This document shows, one piece after another, positions 16,595 through 26,500 of a stretch of 64,000 nucleotides of DNA. The notes beneath the pieces were generated by a model. It did not search any database and was not told where the DNA came from. It saw nothing but the letters and a program-made list of their open reading frames with translations. The position numbers and the translations under genes are program-made. Source of the stretch: UBA6168 sp964508135 (GTDB taxonomy: Bacteria; Bacteroidota; Bacteroidia; Chitinophagales; Saprospiraceae); assembly GCA_964508135.1 (NCBI GenBank), contig CAZDSU010000039.1:1-64000 (forward strand). Direction: 5' to 3'. Every line of letters starts with the position of its first letter. Positions within the stretch are counted from its first letter, which is position 1.

Positions 16595-17740
16595 TCAAAA
16601 GGAACTATTTGCATAGTTCTTGTAGATTTCAAACAATTTAGTTCCTATGGTTTCAGAATTGAATTTATCCACCTCGTTTCTGCGGACACACGGTTCAAAA
16701 GAAGAATATTCTTCTATCATTCGTTTCATAGCATCGAATAATGCATTTTCATCTTCAGAATCTACAATGATACCTTGATTAGACAAAATTGATGAGGTGA
16801 TTCCTCCACAATTTGATGTGATTACTGGCAATCCAACACTCAATGCCTCTGAGATAACACAAGAAAAAGTTTCTACCCTACTAAATACAACAAGGGCGTC
16901 TGAATGCTGCATCATTTCCGCCACTGAACTATGAGGCAATTCTCCCAAAAAAACAACGATTTCAGAAATTCCAAGTAAGAAAGTCAACGATTTTAGTTTT
17001 TCCTCATCCTGCCCGCTGCCAATTATTTTTAAACAGCACTCAGGATATTTCTGACTAATTTTTTTAAATGCCCGGATAACTCCACTGATGTTTTTTATTT
17101 CATCAAAAAGCGATGAAACCACTAAGAAGAAAAAAGGGAATTTAGAAGATTTCTTACTGATTGAGGGAGAAAAGAGTTGTAAGTCAACTACGTTTGGGAC
17201 AACCTTATAATGCCCCTTGAATCCAAGACCTACCATATCATTCAAAAGCGAAGTTGATACAGGAAGTACAATTTTAGCTCGTTTAATGCACAGCCAAGCT
17301 ATAATTTTATGATAAAATTTGAGGTCTTTCCTAAAATGCTTTGAGAATCCAGCCCAATGTTCCGTTATAACCAATGGAATTTTTCTTAAAAATTTAGACA
17401 TCATATAAAATATCCCCAAAGTATAAATAACATGCAAATGGATAATTTGGAAGCTTCCGAATCGAGCCTTAACTATCTTTATTCCTATTCTGAATCCTCT
17501 CCAAAGCCGAAAAAAACGCAGGAAATAATTCCAATTGACCGTCAATGGAACAGTCACAATCACCCGATCGTACACATCATGCTCAATAGATACAACAATT
17601 TTTTTGACAGGCCCTTCCCCCACATGCAGCAAATGAACTTCACAAAAAGGCGCAACCGCTTTACCCATGCGTTCAATAAAATCTCCGTTAAACGGAGAAT
17701 AAGAAGTTGGAAACCAAGACGCTATCCAGAGAATTTTCAT
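16595..17740 (-). CDS. family 4 glycosyltransferase
   Basis: This 381-residue GT-B enzyme has an N-terminal KILWIASWFPTSYSPFNGDFIER, the acceptor-side glycine loop (NGDF), IHLHVIYTLGIF and ITEHWAGF. The C-terminal donor half contains ILPVSTSLL, VPNVVD, KIIGSGQDEEKL, FLGELPHSSVAEMMQHSD and VFSRVETFSCVISEALSVGLPVI, where the E-x7-E element is E-T-F-S-C-V-I-S-E. The DNA is noticeably AT-rich compared with neighbours. It lies 13 bases downstream of a GT2 gene in the same operon. Confidence 0.88.
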   Translation of the reverse strand: MKILWIASWFPTSYSPFNGDFIERMGKAVAPFCEVHLLHVGEGPVKKIVVSIEHDVYDRVIVTVPLTVNWNYFLRFFRLWRGFRIGIKIVKARFGSFQIIHLHVIYTLGIFYMMSKFLRKIPLVITEHWAGFSKHFRKDLKFYHKIIAWLCIKRAKIVLPVSTSLLNDMVGLGFKGHYKVVPNVVDLQLFSPSISKKSSKFPFFFLVVSSLFDEIKNISGVIRAFKKISQKYPECCLKIIGSGQDEEKLKSLTFLLGISEIVVFLGELPHSSVAEMMQHSDALVVFSRVETFSCVISEALSVGLPVITSNCGGITSSILSNQGIIVDSEDENALFDAMKRMIEEYSSFEPCVRRNEVDKFNSETIGTKLFEIYKNYANSSF

Positions 17741-17753
17741 TTTTTGTTCTTTT

Positions 17754-18713
17754 TCAGATGCAAAATTTTTTCATCAGAAACTTCCTCAGCTTTACATAAT
17801 TCGAGAACCCCAACCACATAAAGCCGATGGAATGTATGAATGTAATTCGGTTCTCTCTTTTATAATCTGGGTAATAATCGAATGGCAACAATTCTTTTAA
17901 TTTCTTGTAACCAAATTTTATATTGGCGAGGGAAGCACTATAAATTACATAGTACAGATTGTCTAAAATAATAAGTTCGTTATTTTCGTAAAAATTTAAG
18001 TGCGATTTTTTTAGATAAGCAATTGCAGATAGATGAAACTGGATACAACTTTCAAAAAAAAGTATAGGGTTAGACCTTGTTATTTGCCCAGATGGCCGTT
18101 CTCGAGTAATTGTGCAAATTGATTTATCATAGATTACTTTTTGACCAAAGGTCTTAATATAATCAAAAATAAAATTAGTGTCTTGTGCACCATTCAAATT
18201 TATATTCCAAATAGGTTGCAAATTCTCTCCAACCTTTCTGAATAAATTCGATACAGTATATCCTAAATCAGATTTCAAAGCCGCTTTAAAAACATTTCCT
18301 TCGTCTGGATATAAAATAACTTCCTGCCCTCCTAAATACTGATAGATATGTGTTCCTACAACCATCCAGGCATCTGGGCTACCTTCAATTAGATTTACTT
18401 GATTTGCAATTTTCCGTTCCATCAATAAATCATCCGCATCCAAAAACTGCAACCACTCCCCGCTCGCCACAGACATTCCCTTGTTCCTCGCCGCTGGTGC
18501 CCCTTGTTTCTTTTTCTCCAGTACGGTAATCAAATCCGGGTATCTTCGCTCATAATCCCTCAAAATATCCAAGGTCTTGTCCGTTGAGTTGTTGTCCACA
18601 GCAATAATCTCAATTGGCCGATAGGTTTGGTTGATGGCAGAGTCCAAACATTCGCCAACATAGTCTTCTACGTTGTAACAAGGGATAATGATGGAAACAA
18701 GAATCGGACTCAC
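17754..18713 (-). CDS. family 2 glycosyltransferase
   Basis: This 319-residue GT-A enzyme begins VSIIIPCYNVEDYVGECLDSAINQTY, continues with the NNSTDKTLDIL loop and ends the nucleotide-binding domain with GEWLQFLDADD, whose D-x-D/DAD binds the metal and nucleotide sugar. GTG 18713 is the start and overlaps the stop of the upstream gene (GTGA). The first third of the gene is GC-richer than the remainder; the change lies near 18430. The C-terminal half is divergent and probably decides the acceptor. Confidence 0.87.
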   Translation of the reverse strand: MSPILVSIIIPCYNVEDYVGECLDSAINQTYRPIEIIAVDNNSTDKTLDILRDYERRYPDLITVLEKKKQGAPAARNKGMSVASGEWLQFLDADDLLMERKIANQVNLIEGSPDAWMVVGTHIYQYLGGQEVILYPDEGNVFKAALKSDLGYTVSNLFRKVGENLQPIWNINLNGAQDTNFIFDYIKTFGQKVIYDKSICTITRERPSGQITRSNPILFFESCIQFHLSAIAYLKKSHLNFYENNELIILDNLYYVIYSASLANIKFGYKKLKELLPFDYYPDYKRENRITFIHSIGFMWLGFSNYVKLRKFLMKKFCI

Positions 18714-19594
18714 GAAAACTTACCTTTTAGTTGACCCAATCGGAACAGGACAGGCGACCCCACATCCCATACCAAATTTTGCCAAAAGTAATCCTTACTG
18801 AATACCCACTTTAATGTGCAAATTGGGATTTTCAAAATGCCGCCGAAAAAAGAGCGAAGGAAAAGGAAAAAGATGGCAAATAGCTTATGCTCTTTTGAAA
18901 ACCTTTGCCCATCCCGCCCGTGGGCAAACCAACTTTTCAAATGCCATCCCAACTTCAACTTGTGCAGCATCACCGCATGGTCAATCTTCAACTCTGGGTC
19001 AAACCCGAGCTTGTACCCCATTTCAAGCAATCTTCTCTGCAAATAATCCTCTTCTCCATAGCTAATTTTATCTCCCGCCATCCCGTAATCAACCGGAAAC
19101 CCGCCTGCCTTCTCCAACACCTCCTTTTTTATCAGAAAATTCCCACCTGAAAGTTCTGGCACATCAATCGGCCCCACCGTCTCCCGTAAAGGTATCTTAG
19201 TTCCGAAATCGTTGTCAATCCATTTTGGTTTTCCGAAGGGATACCAGGCGTAGTACATACCGCCGAAACAATCAAAATCAAAGTTTTCAATCACCCAAAG
19301 CGCCCGTTCAATGTAGCCGGGGTGCAAGCGGGCATCGTCGTCTATGTAACAAAGCCACTCGCCTTTGGCTTCTTTTGCGCCCCGATTGCGGGCGTGGCTG
19401 AGGCCGATAGTTGGTTCGAGGTGGTATTGTACTGGAAGTTTTGTGGCAACAGATTGGGTGTCGTCGGTGGAGGCGTTGTCAATGACTAAAGTTTCCAAAA
19501 TGCAGTATACTCTACTAATCTTTATAGATATTAAGCACATTTCCAGCATTTTGCTTCTATTTCGGGTGCAAACAATTATTGAAATTTTCACCAT
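18710..19594 (-). CDS. family 2 glycosyltransferase
   Basis: The 294-residue GT-A enzyme has ISIIVCTRNRSKMLEMCL, DNASTDDT, the SHARNRGAKEAKGEWLCYIDDDAR metal-binding region and the late GGNFLIKKEVLEKAGGF...GEEDYLQRRLL acceptor region (E-D pair). It overlaps the genes on both sides by a few bases, which is strong support for one transcript. The donor and acceptor are unknown. Two hydrophobic stretches near the end (AIFFLFLRSFFGGI) may attach it to the membrane. Confidence 0.88.
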   Translation of the reverse strand: MVKISIIVCTRNRSKMLEMCLISIKISRVYCILETLVIDNASTDDTQSVATKLPVQYHLEPTIGLSHARNRGAKEAKGEWLCYIDDDARLHPGYIERALWVIENFDFDCFGGMYYAWYPFGKPKWIDNDFGTKIPLRETVGPIDVPELSGGNFLIKKEVLEKAGGFPVDYGMAGDKISYGEEDYLQRRLLEMGYKLGFDPELKIDHAVMLHKLKLGWHLKSWFAHGRDGQRFSKEHKLFAIFFLFLRSFFGGILKIPICTLKWVFSKDYFWQNLVWDVGSPVLFRLGQLKGKFS

Positions 19595-21261
19595 TTACTC
19601 GAATTGGAAGATTCAATTAAGCAGGAATCGTCAAAACATAAAGCATCAAAAAAACAATCCTTAAACTCAAAATATTTATCGAGACTAACTATAGTATCAG
19701 CATCAACAATATATTTATATTGCAACTCATTTACTATAAACCAATAAAGTTCAAAGGCAGAAGAACCGTATTTTTTTAAGTTTATGTCACAAAACTCAAT
19801 GAACAAAATCGGCTTGTTCTTGAAGATAACATTTTTTGCCCCTTTCAAAAAATCATACTCAAAGCCTTCAATATCAACTTTTATTAGATGAATAATGTCA
19901 CATTCAATATCCAAGTCATCAAGTTTAGCCATTCTAATCTTGCCTTTGCCATTCAGAACTACTCTATTCATACCTAAATTCGTACCACAGACAACTTCTA
20001 AATCACAACGGCTCTCACAGTTCCCCAATGCTATTTCAAATGTTTTGATATTTTCGAATGGATTCAATGAGATATTTTCTCTAAGCACCTTGTGATTATC
20101 CAAATCAGGCTCAAATGCGTAAATTATGCCGTTTGGTGACCTATTAGCAAAGTTCAATGTATAATACCCCACGTTTGCTCCCACATCAATAATATTGAAG
20201 TCTTGACGAATAATTGAGAACAAGCGATGAGTTCCTTCGTTAAAAATATTATAAAAAATCCGCCAACCATTGTGTTCATTCAAATCTAAGTTAAATATTA
20301 CCTTATTTTTTTTAATTTTTATTTTTTCTTTTCTCTTATTGGTCTCTTCAAGAGGAATAAAATAATGCCTCCTTCTTGCAAAAAAAACTGGATTTATATC
20401 AAGTAATTTGTTCATCCAAACATTTACAAACAAGGGGGAAATGAATTTTCTAATTAGGTTCTTTAGGAATTCTTTTTTCTTCGAAGAAAAAAAATAGTGT
20501 TTCAATTTATATAGCATTCCTTGCGAAATAGCTATCAAAACAGAAAATAATCTAACAGAAAAATAATATTTCTTGTGATTTTTAAGGCCCTCTACAATCC
20601 CCTTCGAGAAATTTCCTTCATTGAATAAATCAATATCGGATTTCCATCTTTCTGCCCATAAATGAACTGCTGATGATTCGGGTGAAATATAACTTAATCT
20701 TGGCTGGTTTCTGTCCTCAAAGGAAAGTGGATAAAAATATACTGACGGATATAAATCAACGTTCTTTATTTTCAATTTTGAGTTACATTTACTAAAACCA
20801 TGACTTCGGAATATTAGAGTAAATATAGATGGTATTAGTACTTTATTTTTTATATCAAATTGAATAGCAGCATAGTAATCAAGAATTTCGTTCAATAAGT
20901 GATGGTTTTTAATTGCACCAAAAATTCCACAGCTAATAATATCTTCCCTTTCGCAACCGATAAAAAAAGGACAGTTCAGGTATTTTTCTAAGCTTTCAAG
21001 AACATACATGTCCGTATCTAAATAAATTCCACCAAAATTTTTTATTATCCATAACCTGGCATAATCTGAAACAAATGCCCAATTCTTATTTTCATAAGCT
21101 TTCGATGCGAATTGATTGTTCCTAAAATCAAAATTACTTTCATCCCATCTCTTTATTTCAAAATCTGGCATGTGAAATTCCCAAGTTTTTATACACTGTT
21201 CAGAAATAGGGTCAAGAGGTGTATTTCCGAACCAACAATAATGTATAGTTTTAGGAATCAT
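19588..21261 (-). CDS. fusion: GT32-like glycosyltransferase plus FkbM-family methyltransferase
   Basis: The protein has 557 residues. The first about 240 match the OCH1/capsular GT32 pattern: MIPKTIHYCWFG, WAFVSDYARLWIIKNFGGIYLDTDMYV with the D-T-D at 82-84. A basic, lysine-rich linker follows. Residues about 350-535 are an FkbM-type methyltransferase: FNIIDVGANVGYYTLNF (motif I), YAFEPDLDNHKVLREN, VKVDIEGFEYDFL. The product could glycosylate and O-methylate a glycan in sequence. The whole gene is strongly AT-rich. It overlaps wzt by 11 bases and the next GT2 gene by 7. Confidence 0.85.
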   Translation of the reverse strand: MIPKTIHYCWFGNTPLDPISEQCIKTWEFHMPDFEIKRWDESNFDFRNNQFASKAYENKNWAFVSDYARLWIIKNFGGIYLDTDMYVLESLEKYLNCPFFIGCEREDIISCGIFGAIKNHHLLNEILDYYAAIQFDIKNKVLIPSIFTLIFRSHGFSKCNSKLKIKNVDLYPSVYFYPLSFEDRNQPRLSYISPESSAVHLWAERWKSDIDLFNEGNFSKGIVEGLKNHKKYYFSVRLFSVLIAISQGMLYKLKHYFFSSKKKEFLKNLIRKFISPLFVNVWMNKLLDINPVFFARRRHYFIPLEETNKRKEKIKIKKNKVIFNLDLNEHNGWRIFYNIFNEGTHRLFSIIRQDFNIIDVGANVGYYTLNFANRSPNGIIYAFEPDLDNHKVLRENISLNPFENIKTFEIALGNCESRCDLEVVCGTNLGMNRVVLNGKGKIRMAKLDDLDIECDIIHLIKVDIEGFEYDFLKGAKNVIFKNKPILFIEFCDINLKKYGSSAFELYWFIVNELQYKYIVDADTIVSLDKYFEFKDCFFDALCFDDSCLIESSNSSKW

Positions 21262-22507
21262 TTGGTATCCGTTTTGAATTCACTTTCACATTGATTAACC
21301 CATCATTAATCGCTTCAAAATTATCATCCCACTCTTCTATAATTGAAAAAAAACAAATGTCTTTTTTCCAAAACCAATCACCTAAGCCGTCTTTTTCAAG
21401 CCCACCAATGGCAATGGAATACAAACCAGGCCTCAAAGTTCTATTTGGAATCTCGAAAACAGAGGTAATTCTTCCTTTTTTCGTACACTCACCTTGCGAA
21501 TCATGACAGGTAAATATCCTTACTCCATTACAAAAAATACTAAGTGTTACTCTAAGCAAATTTATTTGTTCTACTTCCAATTCAATTTTTATAACCACAG
21601 TTTTAAAAGGAGTTAGGTAAACCTCTTCTAAATTTGGATAAGAATCATTTATAGTAGCCTGAACAAATTTCACCCTTGAGGATAGGGGGCCAGTAAACTC
21701 AATTAAATGCTTTAATTTAGAAGATTGAAATGTGGAGTATTGTTTAATTACATTTTCAGATTTATCATAAACCTCTAACTTCCCTTGGTTTAGCAGTATT
21801 GACGATTTACATATTGATATAACAATATCCAAATTATGGCTAACCACTATTACAGCCTTATTTTGCTTAATAATTTCCTTTAATTTCTGAACACACCTCC
21901 GCTGGAACTCCGCATCCCCCACCGCCAGCACTTCGTCCACCAGCAAAATCTCCGTTTCCAAATGCGCTGCCACCGCAAAGCCCAAGCGGACATACATTCC
22001 TGAAGAATACCGCTTTACAGGCGTGTCCAGAAACTTTTCCACCCCGGCAAAGTCCACGATTTCATCAAAGCGTTTTTTTATTTCCTCCCGCCTCATGCCC
22101 AAAATAGCCCCGCTGAGGTAGATGTTCTCCCGGCCAGTTAGTTCCGGGTGAAAGCCTGTGCCCACCTCTAAGAGCGACGCCACCCGGCCGTTCAGCGTGA
22201 TTTTGCCTTTGTCCGGTTCGGTGATGCGGCTCAACAGTTTCAGCAGGGTGCTTTTTCCTGCGCCGTTCTTGCCAATGATACCCAGCACCTCGCCATGTTC
22301 TACGTTGAAACTGACATCGTTCAAGGCCCAAAACTCTTCGTGCGTTTCCTCGCCCTGAAAGGGATTTTTCCCTTTTGCCAAACGGCCAAAAAACTTGCCT
22401 GTCCGCTCTGACAATACGTCCCGAAGCGCCGTATATCCTGCCCGTTCTCCCTGGCGTATCCGGTAAGATTTGGAAAGGTGCTCGACTTGGATGGCGTATT
22501 GGCTCAT
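21251..22507 (-). CDS. wzt: polysaccharide ABC exporter ATPase, Wzt type with C-terminal domain
   Basis: This is the ATPase that drives export of a lipid-linked polysaccharide together with the permease Wzm. Walker A GKNGAGKST, the signature YSSGMYVRLGF and Walker B ILLVDEVLAVGD are present in residues about 1-245. Residues about 270-418 form a separate beta-rich domain like the carbohydrate-recognising C-terminus of Wzt from O9a-type systems. The gene is a mosaic: the ATPase part is GC-rich, while after about 21900 the DNA turns abruptly AT-rich through the C-terminal domain and the following genes. Confidence 0.93.
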   Translation of the reverse strand: MSQYAIQVEHLSKSYRIRQGERAGYTALRDVLSERTGKFFGRLAKGKNPFQGEETHEEFWALNDVSFNVEHGEVLGIIGKNGAGKSTLLKLLSRITEPDKGKITLNGRVASLLEVGTGFHPELTGRENIYLSGAILGMRREEIKKRFDEIVDFAGVEKFLDTPVKRYSSGMYVRLGFAVAAHLETEILLVDEVLAVGDAEFQRRCVQKLKEIIKQNKAVIVVSHNLDIVISICKSSILLNQGKLEVYDKSENVIKQYSTFQSSKLKHLIEFTGPLSSRVKFVQATINDSYPNLEEVYLTPFKTVVIKIELEVEQINLLRVTLSIFCNGVRIFTCHDSQGECTKKGRITSVFEIPNRTLRPGLYSIAIGGLEKDGLGDWFWKKDICFFSIIEEWDDNFEAINDGLINVKVNSKRIPNDS

Positions 22508-22606
22508 GTTTGTTTGTAACGGCCAAATTTATTTGGCCTGATAAAGGTGTTTTTTTCACCAAATAAATTTTGTGGTTTCGGACACACTACTAAACATTTT
22601 GAAGAA

Positions 22607-22640
22607 ACGTTTACTAAACTTCTGAAAGTTTAGTAAACGT
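22607..22640. terminator. 15-bp stem hairpin between wzm and wzt
   Basis: ACGTTTACTAAACTT (22607-22621) pairs perfectly with 22626-22640 around a 4-base loop. No U-run follows on either strand, so it may be an mRNA stability or processing element between wzm and wzt, not a strong terminator. The rest of this 179-base gap has a smaller GGCCAAATTTATTTGGCC palindrome near 22519. Confidence 0.5.
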
Positions 22641-22686
22641 GGCCCTCAGTCATAAAAAAAATGCCCAACAGTGTGGGTTACGGGGG

Positions 22687-23517
22687 TCAAATCAGGTCGG
22701 CAAAATAGCGTTCGGTTTTTCGGAAATAATGGAGGCCAAAGGCCAGCACACCGACTGTGACCGCTGTGGAAATGGCCAATTGCCCCCACGCCAGACTGCT
22801 TTCCCCCAACAGGCACCAACGAAAACCTTCGATGATGCCGACTATCGGGTTGAGGGAGTATAGCCATAACACGGGGCCGGGCACAACTTCCGTGCTGTAT
22901 CCCACCGGCGAAAGGTACAACCCAATTTGCACGATGAACGGCAGCACATATCGAAAATCCCGGTATTTCACGTTGAGCGCCGTCAGGATGGCCCCGAAGC
23001 CAAAGGACAGCAGGAATATCAGGACGGCGAACAGCGGCAAAAATACAATGTGCCAGGAAGGCACAAAGCGGTAAATCAACATGAGCGGCAAGAAAAGCAG
23101 CAGGGCAATCAGAAAATCCACGAAACTCGTCACGGTGGCGCTCAACGGGATGATGAGGCGGGGGAAATATACTTTGGTGATGAGGTTTTGATTGTCCATC
23201 AGGCTGTTGCCGCTTTCGGCAGTGGCATTGGCGAAAAACTGCCAGGGTATCAGCCCCGCAAGCACCAACAATGGGTAGGGATAATCGCCCGATACGGGCA
23301 GTTTGGCGAAATATCCGAATACCAACGCCAGGATGGCCATGGTGAGCAAAGGCCGCAGCACGCTCCAAAGAATCCCGATGGCGGTCTGTTTGTAGCGCAC
23401 CTTGATGTCCCGCCAACTCAACACATAAAACAGTTCCCGGTATCGGTAGAGGTCCTTCCAGTAGTTGGCGGTGGAAAGGCCCGGCGCAATGATGACCTGA
23501 TGTTTGGGTGTGTCCAT
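22687..23517 (-). CDS. wzm: polysaccharide ABC exporter permease, Wzm type
   Basis: The protein is 276 residues long with about six membrane segments. It begins MDTPKHQVIIAPG, then YRELFYVLSWRDIKVRYKQTAIGILWSVLRPL, which is the conserved amphipathic entry to the first helix of ABC-2 polysaccharide permeases, and PRLIIPLS plus VGYSTEVVPG later. It pairs with Wzt, which lies 179 bases downstream. An upstream extension in this frame runs antisense-free into the C25 peptidase gene but is rejected, because ATG 23517 sits 5 bases after that gene's stop. This spacing suggests co-transcription with it. Confidence 0.92.
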   Translation of the reverse strand: MDTPKHQVIIAPGLSTANYWKDLYRYRELFYVLSWRDIKVRYKQTAIGILWSVLRPLLTMAILALVFGYFAKLPVSGDYPYPLLVLAGLIPWQFFANATAESGNSLMDNQNLITKVYFPRLIIPLSATVTSFVDFLIALLLFLPLMLIYRFVPSWHIVFLPLFAVLIFLLSFGFGAILTALNVKYRDFRYVLPFIVQIGLYLSPVGYSTEVVPGPVLWLYSLNPIVGIIEGFRWCLLGESSLAWGQLAISTAVTVGVLAFGLHYFRKTERYFADLI

Positions 23518-23521
23518 GCGC

Positions 23522-26500
23522 TCAACGGATGATGGCCAATTTCCCGAAACCTTCTTTGAAAAATCCATCTGCACTGGTTTCGTATCGTTTGTATTCCTGT
23601 TTATCGTCGTCCTTTGCCAGCACACGGTACAGGTAAATGCCATTGGCCAACCGGTCGCCATATTCATCCGTGCCTTCCCAGACAAAATCGGATTGGTGGG
23701 TGCCGATGCGCAGGGTGCCGATTTCATCCTGCGTTATTTCCCGCACAATGCGGCCCGATACGGTCATGATTTGGATTTTGAAAAAACGGGGCGGCTCGCC
23801 CGTCAGGGTATAGACAAAACGGGTGGCAGTGGAAAATGGATTGGGATAAGCCAGCACATTGGAAATCATGGACTCCAATATCACTTTGAAACTGACCTTG
23901 TAATCGTACGCCCCCGCATTGTTGCCAGTGGCGTCGGTGGCCTGCACGATGAGGGCATATTCGCCATCCTGTGTGAATTCTGGCCGCCATTTTAACGACG
24001 ACCGGTTGTCGGAGACAGAAATAGCGGCCTGAAAACTAATTTCAGGTGCGTTGAGCGGGATGTTCCGCAATTCACCATCCGGCAATAGCAGGAACAGCTT
24101 GTAGGTGGAAGTATCGTTGAGCAGAAGGAAGGGGTTCTCGTCTTTCAGGGCAATCGTGATGTCCGGGCGGGGGGAAACAATGTCCCCGTTGAAAATATGG
24201 ATGCCGTCAAATGTCACGTCGAGCAAGGGATTCCGGCGGTCCCGCTGTACATAAAAATCCTTTATCAGAAAATTGTTGAAAGCGTGCAACTCTGGCTGGT
24301 CGTCATCGGGATTGAGCTGTGCCACCAATTGATGTTCGCCCGCCAATCCTTTGGTCGGGTGGGAAAATACAAGGTCAATGCCCATATCTGGAAGGAGTTT
24401 GCCGACTCGGTTTTCGGCGTTTATCAGGTTCCCGGCCTTATCCCTGATTTCATAGCGCACGAACAAGCTGTCCATCGAATAGGCGTTGGTGGCGGTCACA
24501 AAACTTTCAAGCCGGAGGTTATCGCCTTCTGCAAGCGTGTCCCGGTGGAACAGGAAATGTTTGGCAGCATGAAAAGCGGCATCTGGCAGGCCCTGGTATA
24601 AAATGCTCCATTCCTTTAGTTGCACGGGGCTGCGCTCAATGGAATCTTTGGCGTAAAATTCGAGCCGGAGGTAGGGAAAACTGTCGGTCGAAACACCCGT
24701 CAAATCGAGGTTGTTGTCCATGACTTTTTCAAAAAGCAACTGCGACGAAAGTTGGTCTTTTGACAATCCAAAAATATCCACAAAAAAGGTATCTTGGTCA
24801 ATCATTTCGGTATTGTCGAATTGCCATTGGAAGGACTCCCATTGGGATGCAGGGCCGATATTCACAGATTGTATCCTGCCTTCATACCACACACCAGATA
24901 TTGCAATCTCTGGATTGATTTCCCCATCAGGAGAATCGGCCCATTGTTCGTGTATAGCACCCATGTTTTTTCGAAATGCAAAATAATAAGGAACCAATTG
25001 GTCCTTTAAATTTCGGATATATTGAGCGCCTTGCCCTTCCATTAAATTAAATAAGTTCTTCCCGTTTAGCTGAATAGAATCAGCCTCCCAATCCACAACT
25101 TTTAAATCATTGGCCAGCGTTCTTTGAGCAGTATATACAACTACCCAATAATTTTCAGGGACAATATTTTCGATGAAATCAATGACTTTTTCCCTTTGAA
25201 CCGTAGTTTCAACCGGAAACGGAAATGCACCAATTCGTGGAGCTGATGTGTTTACACTACCATATTCTCCTGGATTGAAATTGAACCATATCCGCCCCAA
25301 AGTATCAAATACGACAACTGTTAAAGAACCTTGTATATCCCACCTGAAAAAGTCGCTCCACCTTGCCCCATTAATAAACCCGTTTGGTGGGTCTGAAGCA
25401 TTGAACAATTTGTTCCTGATTCTAAAATCAATAAAATCCTCCGAAAACCTAAACTCCCTACTCCCCTCCTCCAGCTTCATATCCTCCATCCGATTCTCCA
25501 AAAACTGCCAATAATGCCGTTGACTCCACCCGCCGGGGCTGCCTGCGATATAGGTGAACGAGCGGGTTTCCCAAACATAGCCTACCTCTTGGCTCAAGCT
25601 GTCCGGGCTGATGCGCCAGTAGTACACTTTTTCGTTTTCAAAGGAGAAATCTGGTTTCCATTCGAGCAGGCCACCCGATTGCTGGATGACGGTGCTTTTC
25701 TTCAAGGGACTGTTGAAGAGGGCGGTCGTGTCCATTTCGAGGATATATTTTGACAAAGGGGCCAAGGCATCGGACGTGGAAGCCCGTAAAGGCACCTGCG
25801 CTTCACCTACGATGGCAAAGTTGGCGGGATAGACCGGGGTGGCACCGTTGTCGGTGATGAAAAAGGAAACCCCTTTTTGGCCGGAGGCATCCACGAGTTC
25901 GTTGTTCATTTCAGCAGCAGGTAAGGGATATTCTGTAATAACATCCGCAGCATCGGCGGTGATGTAAAGCCGGTTCCTGCCGACGGCCATTTTACCAACG
26001 TTGGAAAGCTTTACCTCAAAGTCCGATTGGTAAGCAGGTGCCGGAATATGGAGGGTGGCAGCCGTAAAGCGATTGCCATCGGGCAGTTCGTGTTCAATCT
26101 TTACAGCTATCGAGTCCACGACGCCTTTTCCAATATTGGCCACTGAAAACTGAACCGTGAAGCTGTCCTGCCGGATGTTGATATTCTTGGGCGAAATATT
26201 GACAGCGGCGGCATCAATCAAATAATCGGGGCCTTCAGCGGCAAATATCTTCACCGCTGGATCACCGTTATATGTGAACTGTTGAAGCAATTCTGGTTGG
26301 GTAGAATTGGTGCCGTCAAAATGTCCGATGGTTTTTTGCAGCAATACGCCCATACTCTGGCCGTAGTAATCACCTCCCAAATTTTGGTAAAATTTATTCA
26401 TTACTGAATTTAGTGCTGATATATACCCCTGCCCTGTGGTAGCTACCATTCCAATTGCAGCTTTGTCTTTTTGAAATATAAAGCGTTCACTGATGCCCAG

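Noticed and set aside
22646..23416. 256-codon minus-strand ORF overlapping wzm in another frame
   Set aside because: It is His/Arg-rich with no domain, and wzm in the other frame has clear ABC-2 permease motifs and membrane segments.
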